Assembly (NCBI GenBank): GCA_040414675.1
Contig: JBEDUN010000016.1
Location: 1 to 64,000 of the forward strand
Reading direction: 5' to 3'
DNA: 64,000 bases
Source: JARBAU01 sp040414675
GTDB taxonomy: Archaea > Thermoproteota > Nitrososphaeria > Nitrososphaerales > Nitrososphaeraceae
Shown piece after piece: positions 45,678 through 56,905 of this stretch. The position numbers and the translations under genes are program-made. The stretch's first letter is position 1; each line of letters starts with the position of its first letter. The notes under the pieces were generated by a model that saw only the letters and a list, made by a program, of their open reading frames with translations, did not search any database and was not told where the DNA came from.

Positions 45678-45935
45678 ATGGAATATCCTCCGATGTGGAT
45701 TTGGGCTATAATAATTGGCATTATTATTGGAACTAAGCTCGTTATTAGATGGCATGTAACAAAACTAATACCCAGACAGGAAATTGATAACTATAACCTG
45801 AACGCAAATATTGAAAGTGGAATAAAGAAACAATCCAACACGTACAATAATAATGAGAAGATCAGAAATATCAGATATTACAAGTACGGTCCATTTCGAT
45901 TATACAAGCGACGGTTAACTCCGAGGAAAGAGTGA
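45678..45935 (+). CDS. single-span membrane protein, 85 aa
   Basis: N-terminal helix MWIWAIIIGIIIGTKLVI, then a basic, Asn- and Tyr-rich cytoplasmic tail ending in RLYKRRLTPRKE. Family not recognised. Stands alone. Confidence 0.5.
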   Translation: MEYPPMWIWAIIIGIIIGTKLVIRWHVTKLIPRQEIDNYNLNANIESGIKKQSNTYNNNEKIRNIRYYKYGPFRLYKRRLTPRKE

Positions 45936-46318
45936 TCTAGAAGACAACTTTGATGACTCTGTTAATGGTTTAACCTTTTCCATAGTCGTTCTAGATTACA
46001 GTAATTAAATTGACATAAAAATTCTCAAATATGTGGATATCTGCTGTCAATTGTAATCGTATCAATATATAGAATTGTGTTTCTTAGAAAAGTATCATGA
46101 CTACACTTAGATATTCGAAAGTTACTCTCTGACTCGAATCATTTCTTCAGAAAACGCAAAAAATGTACACAATGAAGTTTGTACTCTCTAAAAAATATTA
46201 AAATTCATAGTACTAATTCTGACTTCTTAGATATTCTTGAACATCCGAAGAAGAGTATTAGGAGTAATCATAATGAAATTTAACCTTTTTTTATCCGAGA
46301 TTTGTATTAACAAATGCT
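45936..46318. other. 380-bp intergenic region
   Basis: Convergent end region of the two flanking genes; nothing recognised. Confidence 0.5.
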
Positions 46319-47689
46319 TTATCTTCTGAGTGCCTCTAATGGTGATAATCGTGATGCTTTCCATGCAGGAAACAAGCCGGCGCCTAAACTAAGAAAGGTA
46401 GAAAGAATCCACACATTAAATAAGTCTCTAGGAACGAATACCGGATCAACATGAGAAGCCCCACCACCCTGAGCACCACCACCTTGTCCGGGAGCGCTGG
46501 GCGCAAATCCGGAGGTCAGTATGTAGGCTCCACCAATACCACTAAGAATTCCAAAAGTAGAACCAAGAAGACCTATAAATAGGGCCTCGGTGAGGAACAA
46601 GGTAAGAATAAACCTACTTTTAGCACCAATGGCCTTCATTGTTCCTATTTCCTTCGTTCTCTCCGTGACCGAAGTGTAAAGAGTCGTAATTATTCCTACA
46701 GCCCCAACAAGTAATGCAATAAATGCTATTGCTACAGTGAACGCACTATTCCCACTTTGGAATCGTTGTCTAGTTTGAAGAATAGCTTTCGGTGTGATCA
46801 CGCCGATATTGTTTCCATACAATCCTGTGATCTCTTGCTGTACAGTACTTACATAATCAGCAGAAAGAGTAACTACAACCATTTGATCGTATCTTCCTGC
46901 TTTGCGAAATAATGAATTCCCAGTAGGTTCATTGATTATAACCCGGTTATCAATTTGATTGTTTCCGGTCGGTAGCATAATGGCACTCACTACAAAGCTC
47001 TTGGATTGTTGTTCCGTTCTGCCAGTTTTAGAATCGACAAAGGAGAATATCGCCTTAACTGTCTGACCGACTGTAACAAAGGGTGTCGCTTTTCCTGGAG
47101 GATTGGCAATTGTATCTCCTACTACCATTGCTGAAGGATTATTGGATTGAATGGAAGAACCTTCCGTTAACTGTAGAGAAGGATCTATAAGATAGATTTT
47201 TTGAGGATCCATTGATAAAACCTGAGCGTTTAAAATGTTACCTTGAGCGTTTAGTTCTAGCTGCCCTTGATATGATGGAACGACATCTTGGACATAAGGA
47301 AGGCTTTTTAATCTATTCACAACTTCGGAATTTAAATCAATAGTCGGGGTGCTTGAAGCTCCGGAACGGAACCCATTTTGACCTGAACTGACAAAAATAA
47401 CATTTGGAGCTAAGCTGTTCAATTGTTTATTTAAGAAAGTGGCCTGACCCGCACTCATGCCATTAAGAGCTACCATCAATGCACTTCCCACTATCACCAT
47501 TAAGATGGTGAGAGCAGATCTAGCCTTTCTATCATTGAGTGCGTCAAATGAAAGAAGGAATATTTGTTTGAAGTTTTTACTATTGTGTCGTTGATTGACA
47601 TAAGACTTTTGGTACGTGGTTCGGATGACATCTCGTTTCCTGCCATTTGTTACTAATTTACCAGCTTTGTTAAGATGATTTCTGAACAA
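46319..47689 (-). CDS. FtsX/MacB-type ABC transporter permease
   Basis: A 456-residue membrane protein with the MacB-like layout. One N-terminal span (ARSALTILMVIVGSALMVAL) precedes a large extracytoplasmic MacB_PCD domain (residues about 85-305). Three C-terminal spans follow (VAIAFIALLVGAVGIITTLY, then LTLFLTEALFIGLLGSTFGI, then LFNVWILSTFLSLGAGLFPA). The ERTKEIGTMKAIGA coupling segment is present. A Gly-rich insertion (APGQGGGAQGGGASH) between the last spans is unusual. No ATPase gene is adjacent, so its partner is elsewhere. Confidence 0.9.
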   Translation of the reverse strand: MFRNHLNKAGKLVTNGRKRDVIRTTYQKSYVNQRHNSKNFKQIFLLSFDALNDRKARSALTILMVIVGSALMVALNGMSAGQATFLNKQLNSLAPNVIFVSSGQNGFRSGASSTPTIDLNSEVVNRLKSLPYVQDVVPSYQGQLELNAQGNILNAQVLSMDPQKIYLIDPSLQLTEGSSIQSNNPSAMVVGDTIANPPGKATPFVTVGQTVKAIFSFVDSKTGRTEQQSKSFVVSAIMLPTGNNQIDNRVIINEPTGNSLFRKAGRYDQMVVVTLSADYVSTVQQEITGLYGNNIGVITPKAILQTRQRFQSGNSAFTVAIAFIALLVGAVGIITTLYTSVTERTKEIGTMKAIGAKSRFILTLFLTEALFIGLLGSTFGILSGIGGAYILTSGFAPSAPGQGGGAQGGGASHVDPVFVPRDLFNVWILSTFLSLGAGLFPAWKASRLSPLEALRR

Positions 47690-48128
47690 GGCGCATGATA
47701 TCCACCTCTACCAAATTTGGTATCGATAATTATGTTTATAAACCTAGAGTAACGTTGTTAATCGAATAGTAGCTGATGATATCATCTTTAGTATAGATGT
47801 TGAAGGCTTTGTGTTACAAATTGTCTTACTTTTGTTTATCTTGTGATACATTCGTCGAATGTGTCACACTTTAATTTTAGGCAAAGAAAATTGGTCTTAA
47901 ATCATTCGATGGTAGATGAAAATAGAATTTTCTATCACTCTTGTATTATATATTAGCTTCTGATACGCAATTTTGAATAATTCGGCAGATACATTTGCAT
48001 CCATTTGACTATAATCAAATTCAGAAATTCATGGACGTCTATTAAGTTTCAATGTACAGATGCGTTACTAATCGTAGTATCCATTGAGCCATCAGACTCA
48101 GATTGTTGTTCAGAATTGTTATCATTTT
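47690..48128. other. 440-bp intergenic region
   Basis: Upstream region of the permease gene; no supported feature. Confidence 0.5.
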
Positions 48129-48344
48129 TTAAATTTTCTCTTTTTTCCGTAGTTTTCTTACTTCGGGAATTTCTCTGAAGTTTTCTTCAGAAGTCTTTGA
48201 TAATTTGGCGTCAGATTCTATACCATGTGCTTGAGGGACTTCTGTCAATTCAAGAATTTCGTACTTGTGTTGTTTCTCTTCGGTTGAAAGCATATCATGA
48301 ATTAGAAAACGAAAAAAAGCAAATTCGCTCATAATAAGTTCCAA
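48129..48344 (-). CDS. hypothetical protein, 71 aa
   Basis: Charged and probably helical, with a Glu/Lys-rich C-terminus (EVRKLRKKEKI). No recognised family, no promoter seen; may be spurious. Confidence 0.35.
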   Translation of the reverse strand: MELIMSEFAFFRFLIHDMLSTEEKQHKYEILELTEVPQAHGIESDAKLSKTSEENFREIPEVRKLRKKEKI

Positions 48345-48711
48345 CTTTATTATACGTACTGAGAACCTAATAATCTCTTTGAGATCACATTGACAATAGA
48401 GCTATAAAGATGCAATTGAGCTCCGAGTACACCAAAAAGTGGATTTAGTAGGTAAGAACAGGTCAAAGTCTTCTTATGACAAAATATTCATTCGAATCCA
48501 TTTAGCCAACTATATAACATTCTGGGATTAATCCTAGTACAATCTTGCTATTCCAAGCTTAGATTAATCGATAATTGCATGATTGTATGGATCGAGCATC
48601 CGATCAACTACTCATACTGATAATTCTGCTGGACTCGAAACCGATTTTGATTATTTATTCTCTCTGTAAAGGCTGATATAGTAGTATGATGTTATTACTA
48701 TAGAAGACAAT

Positions 48712-48876
48712 ATGGCACAATTGTCTGAACCAAATAAGGAAAGTAGTAATAGAGAGAGGCTTGAAAACAAGACAATCGAATATTCCTGTGGCTGTGTATA
48801 TATATTTGATAATCAGATAATATTGAAACATATCTGCGAAGAGCATGAGACGCAGCTGATAACATATAACGGTTAA
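48712..48876 (+). CDS. 54-aa protein with a Cys/His metal-site pattern
   Basis: ATG 48712 to TAA 48874-48876. A hydrophilic N-terminus is followed by EYSCGCVYIFDN and then HICEEHE, giving Cys-x-Cys and a His-x-Cys-x2-His cluster 14 residues later, a plausible zinc site. Family not recognised. It is one of several very small metal-binding proteins in this half of the window. Confidence 0.5.
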   Translation: MAQLSEPNKESSNRERLENKTIEYSCGCVYIFDNQIILKHICEEHETQLITYNG

Positions 48877-49093
48877 CTTTATTTTTTTCAGATATTATTA
48901 AAAATCCTGTCTAAGCGAACTTGGATTTTACAAATTATATCAAATTAAATTAGTATAAACTACCCGTTGTAATGAACGTCACATTTATTTTTTACTCCAT
49001 GGGAAATTTGTAAATTATACTAATAATAGATTATTAAATATCATTACTGATCATGATAAACATAATTATGAATTGATGTAGGTATATGGAATC

Positions 49094-49348
49094 ATGGATA
49101 AACTAGAATTAATTGATAGGCATGCATACCATCAAAGAACTAAATCACGTATGGTAATCGTGGCTATGATTCTGGCAGGTATCATCGTTATTACTTTCGT
49201 GACTTCAATAAGTATCGAATCTGCGCTTCAGAAGATCGATTTAATCGGACTCAAACATGCATTAGGTGATAAGGATGATAGCCAAGGGAAACAAGTGAAA
49301 ATCCTTCCTTGTGATAACGAACATCCATGTCAGACTTTAGTCGAGTGA
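49094..49348 (+). CDS. single-span membrane protein, 84 aa
   Basis: A basic N-terminus (DRHAYHQRTKSR) precedes one hydrophobic helix (MVIVAMILAGIIVITFVTSI). The rest is a hydrophilic domain ending DNEHPCQTLVE with two Cys (LPCDNEHPC), perhaps a disulfide on the outer side. Family not recognised. Confidence 0.6.
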   Translation: MDKLELIDRHAYHQRTKSRMVIVAMILAGIIVITFVTSISIESALQKIDLIGLKHALGDKDDSQGKQVKILPCDNEHPCQTLVE

Positions 49349-50079
49349 TGGTCAAATATAGTGGATCATTCCAGCTAGATCCATCTTTACACTTTGAAGC
49401 GGTTGAATAAGGAATGATGGAGTTCCTTCAGGCACCAAATGCATAACTTATCCGCAGTGATCTTACGTCTAAGTTAAATCTAGTGGTAGGAAGGATGCCA
49501 ACAGATCACATCACATTCTTTGAAAATGAATCATTGAAAATTGGAAGATTGAATCTCAGGATCCTATTGGCATCCACATGTATCGCTGGTAGAGTATGAG
49601 GTTGAGACCGTCTTGAAGTTGCTTTTTACCTACAATCTATTCATTCAAATGGACAAATAAATCAGACACTAAACGAGGGCAATTAAGAAGTTGTAGCTTC
49701 ATAGTTCGGATAGTCCAACCACGTTAACATGGAAAGGCGACACTTTGACATCATCACTCTAAGGCGTAGAACAGGATTAGAAAAATGAACTAAATATGAG
49801 ACATATTCTATTGCAGATGAACTTGAATACACAGATTCTAATCTTGTTGTGATTGTGGTCCGATACGACATACTCATTTTTGACCTGAGCGAGATGCGGC
49901 TATTTGTGGTGCATAATAAGCAGATCCTGTCCTGTAGTTCACGAAGTAAAAAATAAAATTGATTGACATTTAGTCAGATGACCTTTTTGTGTTGCGGAGA
50001 GTCCAATTCAAAACATGGGGCAAGCTAACCAATCTACTAATATATCGGAAGTATTCTATCTACAAACATAATAATTACC
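49349..50079. other. 730-bp non-coding stretch
   Basis: No intact gene. Positions about 49797-49951 (plus) keep an open frame, VVIVVRYDILIFDLSEMRLF, without a start, which may be a relic. The rest has stops in all frames. Confidence 0.45.
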
Positions 50080-50808
50080 ATGTCAGATGAGAATGAATTC
50101 ATAATTGAAGATGCAAATAATGAAAACTCAGATTCCAACTCAGGGGAAGATATCACTATAGTTGATGAAGTAGTTGAGAATCCACAAACACAAGAGAGCT
50201 TCGAGGTTATCTCTGTAAATTCAGAGAATGAAGATGTAGATAAGCCAATTGATTCTGAAAACCTGCCTGTAGAAGAAAGCCTAGAGGAAGTAAGAATAGA
50301 TAATGATGATTTGATTGCGGATGAATCCAAGGTGGAACTCCCTCCTGCAAAAACCAGAAAAAGGGGTAAAAAGAAGACACGAGGATTAATTGATTCTTCT
50401 GCGGATAAAAAGCTTGAGGTCCAAGAAGTCTCAAAGATTAATGAAAAGGCTATCGGGGAACTCCGAAATGAGATCACAGAGCGGATAAAGATAAGCGAGC
50501 AGAAGCTCGACAAAGTCATCTCTGCGATTCGCCCCATTGAAAAGCACATTCATTCAAGCGAAAAACAAGATCAATCGACCAAACAGATTCAAGTCCAAGT
50601 TAAACAAATACAAAAACAATTACAACAAATGGAAAAACTGACAAAGAACATGACTTCTGTAATTCTGAAAAAAATTGATAAGGAGGTCAAATTTAAGCTT
50701 CAAAAAATGCCAATCAGGGAGATAAAACCTAATAAATCAAAATCTAATCGAATTCAAAAGACAAAAAGCTCAAAGAAGTCTAAAACAACGAAGAGAAAAA
50801 AAATATAA
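50080..50808 (+). CDS. charged coiled-coil protein, 242 aa
   Basis: Strongly segmented. Residues 1-90 are very acidic (Glu/Asp/Asn), a basic patch KTRKRGKKKTRG follows near 95, a long coiled coil of Gln/Lys/Ile heptads spans about 120-195 (ISEQKLDKVISAIRPIEKHI, then QVKQIQKQLQQMEKL), and the C-terminal 40 residues are Lys/Ser/Arg-rich. The tail looks nucleic-acid binding. Family not recognised; soluble, no signal peptide. Confidence 0.7.
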   Translation: MSDENEFIIEDANNENSDSNSGEDITIVDEVVENPQTQESFEVISVNSENEDVDKPIDSENLPVEESLEEVRIDNDDLIADESKVELPPAKTRKRGKKKTRGLIDSSADKKLEVQEVSKINEKAIGELRNEITERIKISEQKLDKVISAIRPIEKHIHSSEKQDQSTKQIQVQVKQIQKQLQQMEKLTKNMTSVILKKIDKEVKFKLQKMPIREIKPNKSKSNRIQKTKSSKKSKTTKRKKI

Positions 50809-52965
50809 AACTAGCAGGGAATTCTAGTGTAGTTTAACAAACACAATGCTGGCAGTTCAGGCAGGTAACTAGGAAATCCAAACTAACTCAATTGATAGTT
50901 GATTATAGCCCTTACTGGTTTAACAATGTCTACTTAGGTTTGCGTCTATAGCGATTATTCAACTGATTCTTTTACTATTTTAAAGTGAGCTAAATTAAAC
51001 TAATTGCAAATTTGAATTTGAAGTTTGCAATATAATGATAATATTGAGCAGTATTCTGTTAGTAAATCAAACATTTTACAAGAAAGTTAGTTCATGATCC
51101 CAACAAATGCAAAATCTATTTAAACAAATTAAAATAAGGCCGTCCAAAAATTTTTTTTCAACGTGCCAGATTCTCAGTATGGAATCTTTGCAACCGGCGG
51201 TCCCAGATTCGTCTATATAAACAACCTTGAATCTCCTAGTCAAGCTCAAAGGGCCTTTTGTATATTCTATTAATTTCTACTTGTAGTTGCAGATTCTGGA
51301 TGTTTCCAGTAGAGCATAATGAGGGGTACACTTTATCATTCACATTATTTTCGTAGAGTCGATGTTATTCTGCCTTTATTCCGGGACACTCTATAAAATG
51401 ACCATTGTAACACCCCTGGCTAGGGGCACACCACGTTTTGGCACATATACTACAAGTCATAAATGTCCCTGATTTATTGCCACAATAGTCGCACTTTGTA
51501 TTGGTGTTCATTTTAAAGTCGTCTTGATAGATCCTCACCACTAGTATACCACCAAATTGAGTACTCCAAAAGAATTGCTAGAGTATCTTACACCAACTTT
51601 CGACTCAGAAACTTTATAGATCAACACAGGGAGGCAGTCCATACAGTTAACTCCAAATCAGATCAAAATCTGTATAAAATGCTATTACCCACATAATTGA
51701 ATCTTTAGTCACGACATGACGTATTAACTGGAAGGCATTAAATAAGTGATGCGCCTTGGCATAATTCCTTAAGCATGACATAAAATTTCTCTTGAATCAA
51801 TTTGGTTGTTGCTAAATTTTGTCATTAGCTCTGGGACAAGTATTATTCCATTTTTTGGAAAAATCAAAAAATACAGATACTGAGCAGAAGACAAATTAGT
51901 CTCTCATAAACCTGGAAAGCATGCAAGCTATTGAAACTTAGTTGCACTCTAATTAGGTTATCAGAAAATCCCAAGTGAATGACAATACACATTTTGTGGA
52001 AGAGAACCTGAACCAGATATACTGGCGCTTGACATTGTATAAAAGAGCGCATCAATGCCATATAAGATCTCTGCTACTATGCCTCAATGACTTCGAGGAT
52101 ATACCAAATTATTTAGGACAGTGTAATTCTTATCACCATGCAGTTTTTTACAATACTATCCATTTTTCTTTCTTCAATGGCGCCAGATGGCCTAATCACG
52201 CGATAAACTCATAGAGTCATTATTTATGAGATTCGGACTACATATTGCTTTGTTAAAATTTGAATTATTGCTATGTGATGAACATCTCATTTACTGCAGA
52301 TCAGCATCTATATTTTCGGAGCGACGAGAGGAGAAATTATATTATTGAAACCTTCAGACGGTGCAATCCAATGTTCGAAAGTTGAGTCATTATGTGAACA
52401 CTCGTTTCCCAATAGCAATAAATTTCCTTATCAAGACATGCCCTCTATTTTCCGATTGTTTACCTTAATATCATGTGAAAGCAATGATTGACAGTCATCA
52501 CGGAATTTGTAAACATCAACAGCCCACGCGGCATGAATAGGGGCAGCAAAACTAGCATAAGTCAACATATTGTAAATTGCGGCTAAGATGGCAGAACGAG
52601 CTCGTGAAGCCCGGGTATATAATTCTCCTCTCACACGTACAAAGTATAGGATTACCTAGATCAATTCTACTTAATACGAACATATATTTGTATACTAATA
52701 TTATGATTTATTATGTCAAATTATGACAGGAATCATCTTTTCCAAGCAATTTGCCGGCGGACTTCCATTAGTTATACTCTAGCAAAATAATAGATCTGCT
52801 TCAAATATTCCAGCCGTAACGTAGCTTAAATTTGTTTCAATAAGATTGATTGCTAGGAATCAACAAAACAAGAAGAATAAATAATCTTATTGTAATATCT
52901 GATCTTCGAATCTTAATTCAAATGAGCTCCCAAAAATACGGTTTAATTTATATAATTTTGCTAGC
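50809..52965. other. 2.2-kb sparse stretch with one small zinc protein
   Basis: Apart from the 48-aa ORF at 51365-51511, I see no supported gene; small ORFs at 51.9-52.6 kb lack family resemblance. Confidence 0.5.
51365..51511 (-). CDS. 48-aa multi-Cys zinc protein
   Basis: ATG 51511 to TAA 51365-51367. Seven Cys and one His are regularly spaced (CDYCGNKSG, MTCSICAKTWC, GCYNGHFIECPG), reminiscent of a cross-brace finger of HIT/MYND type. Too short to classify, but the density of ligands makes chance unlikely. Confidence 0.6.
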   Translation of the reverse strand: MNTNTKCDYCGNKSGTFMTCSICAKTWCAPSQGCYNGHFIECPGIKAE

Positions 52966-53280
52966 TCATTGAGTGCTTTTCATTTGCTTTGAACAAATGA
53001 ATCTTTGGACTTCTTTATACAATTGTATCGCCTCTTCTCCGAAGGCCTGTATTTTATACTGGATATTGTCGACACAAGCTATTTCTACAAAGTAGTATTC
53101 AATGCCATCCTTTGTGAAAAATATTCCGTTAGGACTAGCGACTATAGTGCAGCAACACTTGCCACTTTCCTGGGGAATCAACATGTTTTTTTCCTTTTGA
53201 GGATATAAAGTCATAAGCTGGTGCAATGCATCAACACTACTTTTGTAGCGGACTTCTGATGAGATTGCTTTGAGCGTCAT
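52966..53280 (-). CDS. conserved hypothetical protein, 104 aa
   Basis: A mixed alpha/beta soluble protein with a Cys triplet (SGKCCCTIVAS) and a central beta region (GIFFTKDGIEYYFVEIACVD), ending in a helix (EAIQLYKEVQRFI). No known motif. Composition is convincingly protein-like. Confidence 0.55.
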   Translation of the reverse strand: MTLKAISSEVRYKSSVDALHQLMTLYPQKEKNMLIPQESGKCCCTIVASPNGIFFTKDGIEYYFVEIACVDNIQYKIQAFGEEAIQLYKEVQRFICSKQMKSTQ

Positions 53281-54141
53281 GCTAGTTGTAACGCTCCATC
53301 TGAAAGAGCTAGCAATGAAACACTTTCATTGTCGCAATTGACTCGACATTTTTTGTCTATAGGAGACAATTCATTCGCATAAATATGCCATAGAGTCCGA
53401 ATTTGCAATTCATAGCGACATATTAGTCCCACAAATAAATGAATTCAAATTGAGGTAGATTAACTAGACTACATGTAGTACATAATAGATCAAATAAATC
53501 TGTTCAAATCAGTACGAATTATGTTTCCTAAAAATCCATATTTATTTACCCATTGGATACTTTACTGTGCGAAAAGCCCCTAATACTCTAATGGATATGA
53601 TTATTACAAAATGCCGTCACTACGAATTATTTGATTATTTGATTTTTATGTCACGGATTTTCAGATTCAATACATAATCACTGAATGTTTTAGATTTAGA
53701 ACGATACCATACACTCATCTAGGATTTCAAGCTAGATATTTATGCTTTTCAAAAGAGTAATGGACACCACATTGTGATATATTTTTCAGTAACACATTAG
53801 TTACCCTACATTAAACCATTATAACAGATACACCATTTTGGTAGATGATGTGAATACAGTACAATCAAGCAACGAAAGAGTAAATCATGCCTTAGAAATC
53901 AATTCAGCCAAGTAGGCTTGATCTCCTAGCGCTAATTTAACTGGAGCGTAGATACATATAGGCACTGAAACTTGGCGTCTAAAGCATTTCTTATTAGATC
54001 AAATATTGCATAAAATCTCGATTTTCATTATTGGTCCTATACGAATTTGTTAAATGACATTAGCCTTGCTATAGTCCGTTATTTAGGGGATTTATTTAGA
54101 ACTGGAATCTAGTATATCCAATTATAGACCAAAGCTTGTCA
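53281..54141. other. 860-bp non-coding stretch
   Basis: No gene, RNA or repeat recognised. Confidence 0.5.
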
Positions 54142-55443
54142 TCAACATTTGTCCTCATTTGGGAATGCCTTCTTGACATATTTTGTAATGGCAACATATT
54201 GAATGATAAGCGAAAGGAGAACTACTCCGAAGGTTAAGGTTGCAATAATGTCTTTTGTATTACTATTGCCTACATTTTCAATAGGCAACGATGCAACAAG
54301 CGCCACTGATAAAGCTCCTCTCATTCCCCCCAGTACTACAATATGTCTCCATGCTTTAGGAATTTTTTCTCGTGTAAATCTATTTATTAAGGATAAAATA
54401 GGATAAGTAGACATTATTCTTGCCAAAAAGACAAAACTGAATGCTAATACGATTAGCCCAATATTTTGACCAATGCTTATGATATTCATGCTGACCCCCA
54501 AATAAAGAAATGCCAACGAATTTGCCAGAAATGCAATAATCTCCCAGAAATTAAAAACTGTAGTACGAACTTTGAGGCTCATATATGCCTCCTGTTTAAC
54601 AGTAATATTTCCAAAATACAAACCTGCTACTGCAACTGCTACTAATCCTGATACACCAAGAGAATTTGCAAGTACAACCGAACCAAATACGGTAGCAATT
54701 GTTAATGCGGTTTCAGAAAAAGGATCATTCATTAAGGAATGAAGTTTGTTGGTTGATATGGCTATAGCGAGTCCAACGGCTGCTCCTCCAAAAAATATTA
54801 CGATAAAATGTTCTGATTCAATAATAAGATTTGAAAATCCGTTGGCACTGTTGCCTGCAATCCCAGCTATTAAGGCCAATATGGACGAAAAAACTATCAG
54901 CCCAGTCGCATCATTGAAGCTAGACTCGAATTCCATCAACGTGGAAAGACCTTTAGGTACCCTAAGCTTTTTGAAAATTTCAACCACTATTGCAGGATCC
55001 GTTGGGGAAATTAGAGAAGCAAAAAGAAACGATACTGCAAAGCTAAGTCCTGCAACATACATTAACAAGGTGCCTGCAACTAAGGTAGACATGACTACTC
55101 CTACAGTTGCCAGAAGCAGAGCAGATATTCTGACTGTCTTAAACTGCTTGTAATTTACTTTCATCATTGCTTCAAATATTAACGGTGGAATTACAAAATT
55201 AATTATTAATCTTGGATCTATTCTGAATCCTGTCACATTCACAAAATCTAGACCTGTTAAACCGACAAAAGAAATTGCAATTCCAAAAACTACAAGAATA
55301 ATTATGTGAGGAATTCTTGTTCTGGATGACAATAACGCAGCAACAAATATCATGGCCAGAAATATTGGAATTAGATACTGAGATGAGACAAGTGGAGCTC
55401 CAGATGTAGCTGAATTAATATTTGGAGCAAGAAATGATAGCAT
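54142..55443 (-). CDS. Na+/H+ antiporter, CPA1 (NhaP-like)
   Basis: A 433-residue membrane antiporter with about 12 spans. The core motif SSFNDATGLIVF holds the Asn-Asp pair that binds the cation, and SLISPTDPAIVVEIFKKL is the conserved broken-helix segment before it. GGMRGALSVALVASLP matches the conserved late helix containing the essential Arg. Likely exchanges Na+ for H+ to control cytoplasmic pH and sodium. Stands alone. Confidence 0.92.
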   Translation of the reverse strand: MLSFLAPNINSATSGAPLVSSQYLIPIFLAMIFVAALLSSRTRIPHIIILVVFGIAISFVGLTGLDFVNVTGFRIDPRLIINFVIPPLIFEAMMKVNYKQFKTVRISALLLATVGVVMSTLVAGTLLMYVAGLSFAVSFLFASLISPTDPAIVVEIFKKLRVPKGLSTLMEFESSFNDATGLIVFSSILALIAGIAGNSANGFSNLIIESEHFIVIFFGGAAVGLAIAISTNKLHSLMNDPFSETALTIATVFGSVVLANSLGVSGLVAVAVAGLYFGNITVKQEAYMSLKVRTTVFNFWEIIAFLANSLAFLYLGVSMNIISIGQNIGLIVLAFSFVFLARIMSTYPILSLINRFTREKIPKAWRHIVVLGGMRGALSVALVASLPIENVGNSNTKDIIATLTFGVVLLSLIIQYVAITKYVKKAFPNEDKC

Positions 55444-55946
55444 CTGTAATCACATAATTATTTAACACAGTCATAAATACTAGATCTAGAGATACACCGG
55501 TAATTGTTGACTATATTGGTTAGGATCATAATTGATTCAATTTTATCAGTTAAAACTTTTCGGTTTTGAATCTCTGTCTCTTAAATATAGATTTTTCAAA
55601 ATCATGTGTTAATGAACATTTTCAAAAATAGTTAAATATGGATTATCTGTAATTTTTCTCTGTTTAAGTTAGCTATGATGGTTACTTTTGGTATCTTTTC
55701 AATGACTCCTATACAAATCCTCAGACACTGGCCTAGAGTATTATTACGTGGAATGTGGGACCCCACTTTTTGTAAGTCTAGGCAAAATTCTGTTTGTTAT
55801 AAACAGTATTTAAAGCCAATACATGTACGATTATCGATTCTGAATTTTTGGTTCATATGCTTATTCTAGTAAGTCGTGGTCAGTTCGACAAATCTGACTA
55901 TTAAAATAATAATGTTTTTAACACATCTCTAGAATCGAAATATTGG
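55444..55946. other. 500-bp intergenic region
   Basis: Divergent upstream region between the antiporter gene and the RHH-like gene; no further feature supported. Confidence 0.5.
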
Positions 55947-56507
55947 ATGAGCAATTTCGGAAGGGGAAGAGATTCATCAGACACCACTAGGGTAAAGACA
56001 GAAACAATAACTTTCAGACTCCCTATGCCACTTTTGAACGAGCTAAGAAAAGATGCTAAATTGGAAAAAATGAACCTAAACGCCTTTGTTACTAGAATAT
56101 TTTCCAACCATGTTGAGTGGGAAAGGTATGAAAGAAAAATGGGATTGTTGCCAATGACTAGACCATTTTTAAAGGCAGTAATTAATCGGATGACTGATGA
56201 GGAAATAGTACATTTGGCAGAAAAAATTGAAAAGCAAAATTTTAAAAACATATTCACATTCATGAGAGAAAATCATGATGTAAGCGATTTTATCGAAGTC
56301 CTCCGAAGTTGGCTTACAGTTTCCTGGATGGATCACACTATAGTTAACAGAAATGGATCTTACTTTCTAAACATTCAACATGACCTGGGAATCAAATGGT
56401 CGTTGTACGTCAAGACGTTGGTATCGGAATTATATCAAGATATTCTAGGAAAGAGAGTTGAAATAGATATTACAGACAATTTAATTTCATTTATCTTTTC
56501 CAATTAA
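55947..56507 (+). CDS. ribbon-helix-helix-like protein with C-terminal domain, 186 aa
   Basis: Residues about 16-55 read as an RHH DNA-binding fold: strand ETITFRLP, then two helices, PLLNELRKDAKLEK and LNAFVTRIFSNHVEW, with the usual turn between. Residues 60-186 form a separate domain (TDEEIVHLAEKIEKQNFKNI ... SLYVKTLVSELYQDIL) with a terminal beta pair. A likely transcriptional regulator with a sensing domain; the ligand is unknown. Confidence 0.65.
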   Translation: MSNFGRGRDSSDTTRVKTETITFRLPMPLLNELRKDAKLEKMNLNAFVTRIFSNHVEWERYERKMGLLPMTRPFLKAVINRMTDEEIVHLAEKIEKQNFKNIFTFMRENHDVSDFIEVLRSWLTVSWMDHTIVNRNGSYFLNIQHDLGIKWSLYVKTLVSELYQDILGKRVEIDITDNLISFIFSN

Positions 56508-56905
56508 TTACCGCATTTTTCCCTGCCCCTTAGACGCAGGGGAAATGGGCTATGACTCTTGTCAATAAAACCAATGGATTGAATTTAAAATAATTTTTTT
56601 AAGGCTTCAAATATAATATCTTTCATGGCTTGCTATACATAATTGTCAAATCAATTTCAATTATTACATAGAAATGATTTGTTGGATATACCTTTTGCAT
56701 TTGATGATTTTTGATCAAGAATCTAATAAGGTAAAACCTTAAATAAGATAGGATTCACCTTCAGAATTTTCGCTTATACGATACAACTAGAATAATTTGA
56801 TTTATGTCACAACATAAGAATCACTGCATTTGGCTTATTACTTTGTAACACAATGAAAACCTTGAATTTATTTAAAATAGACGCTAATAAACTGATAGAA
56901 ACTCT

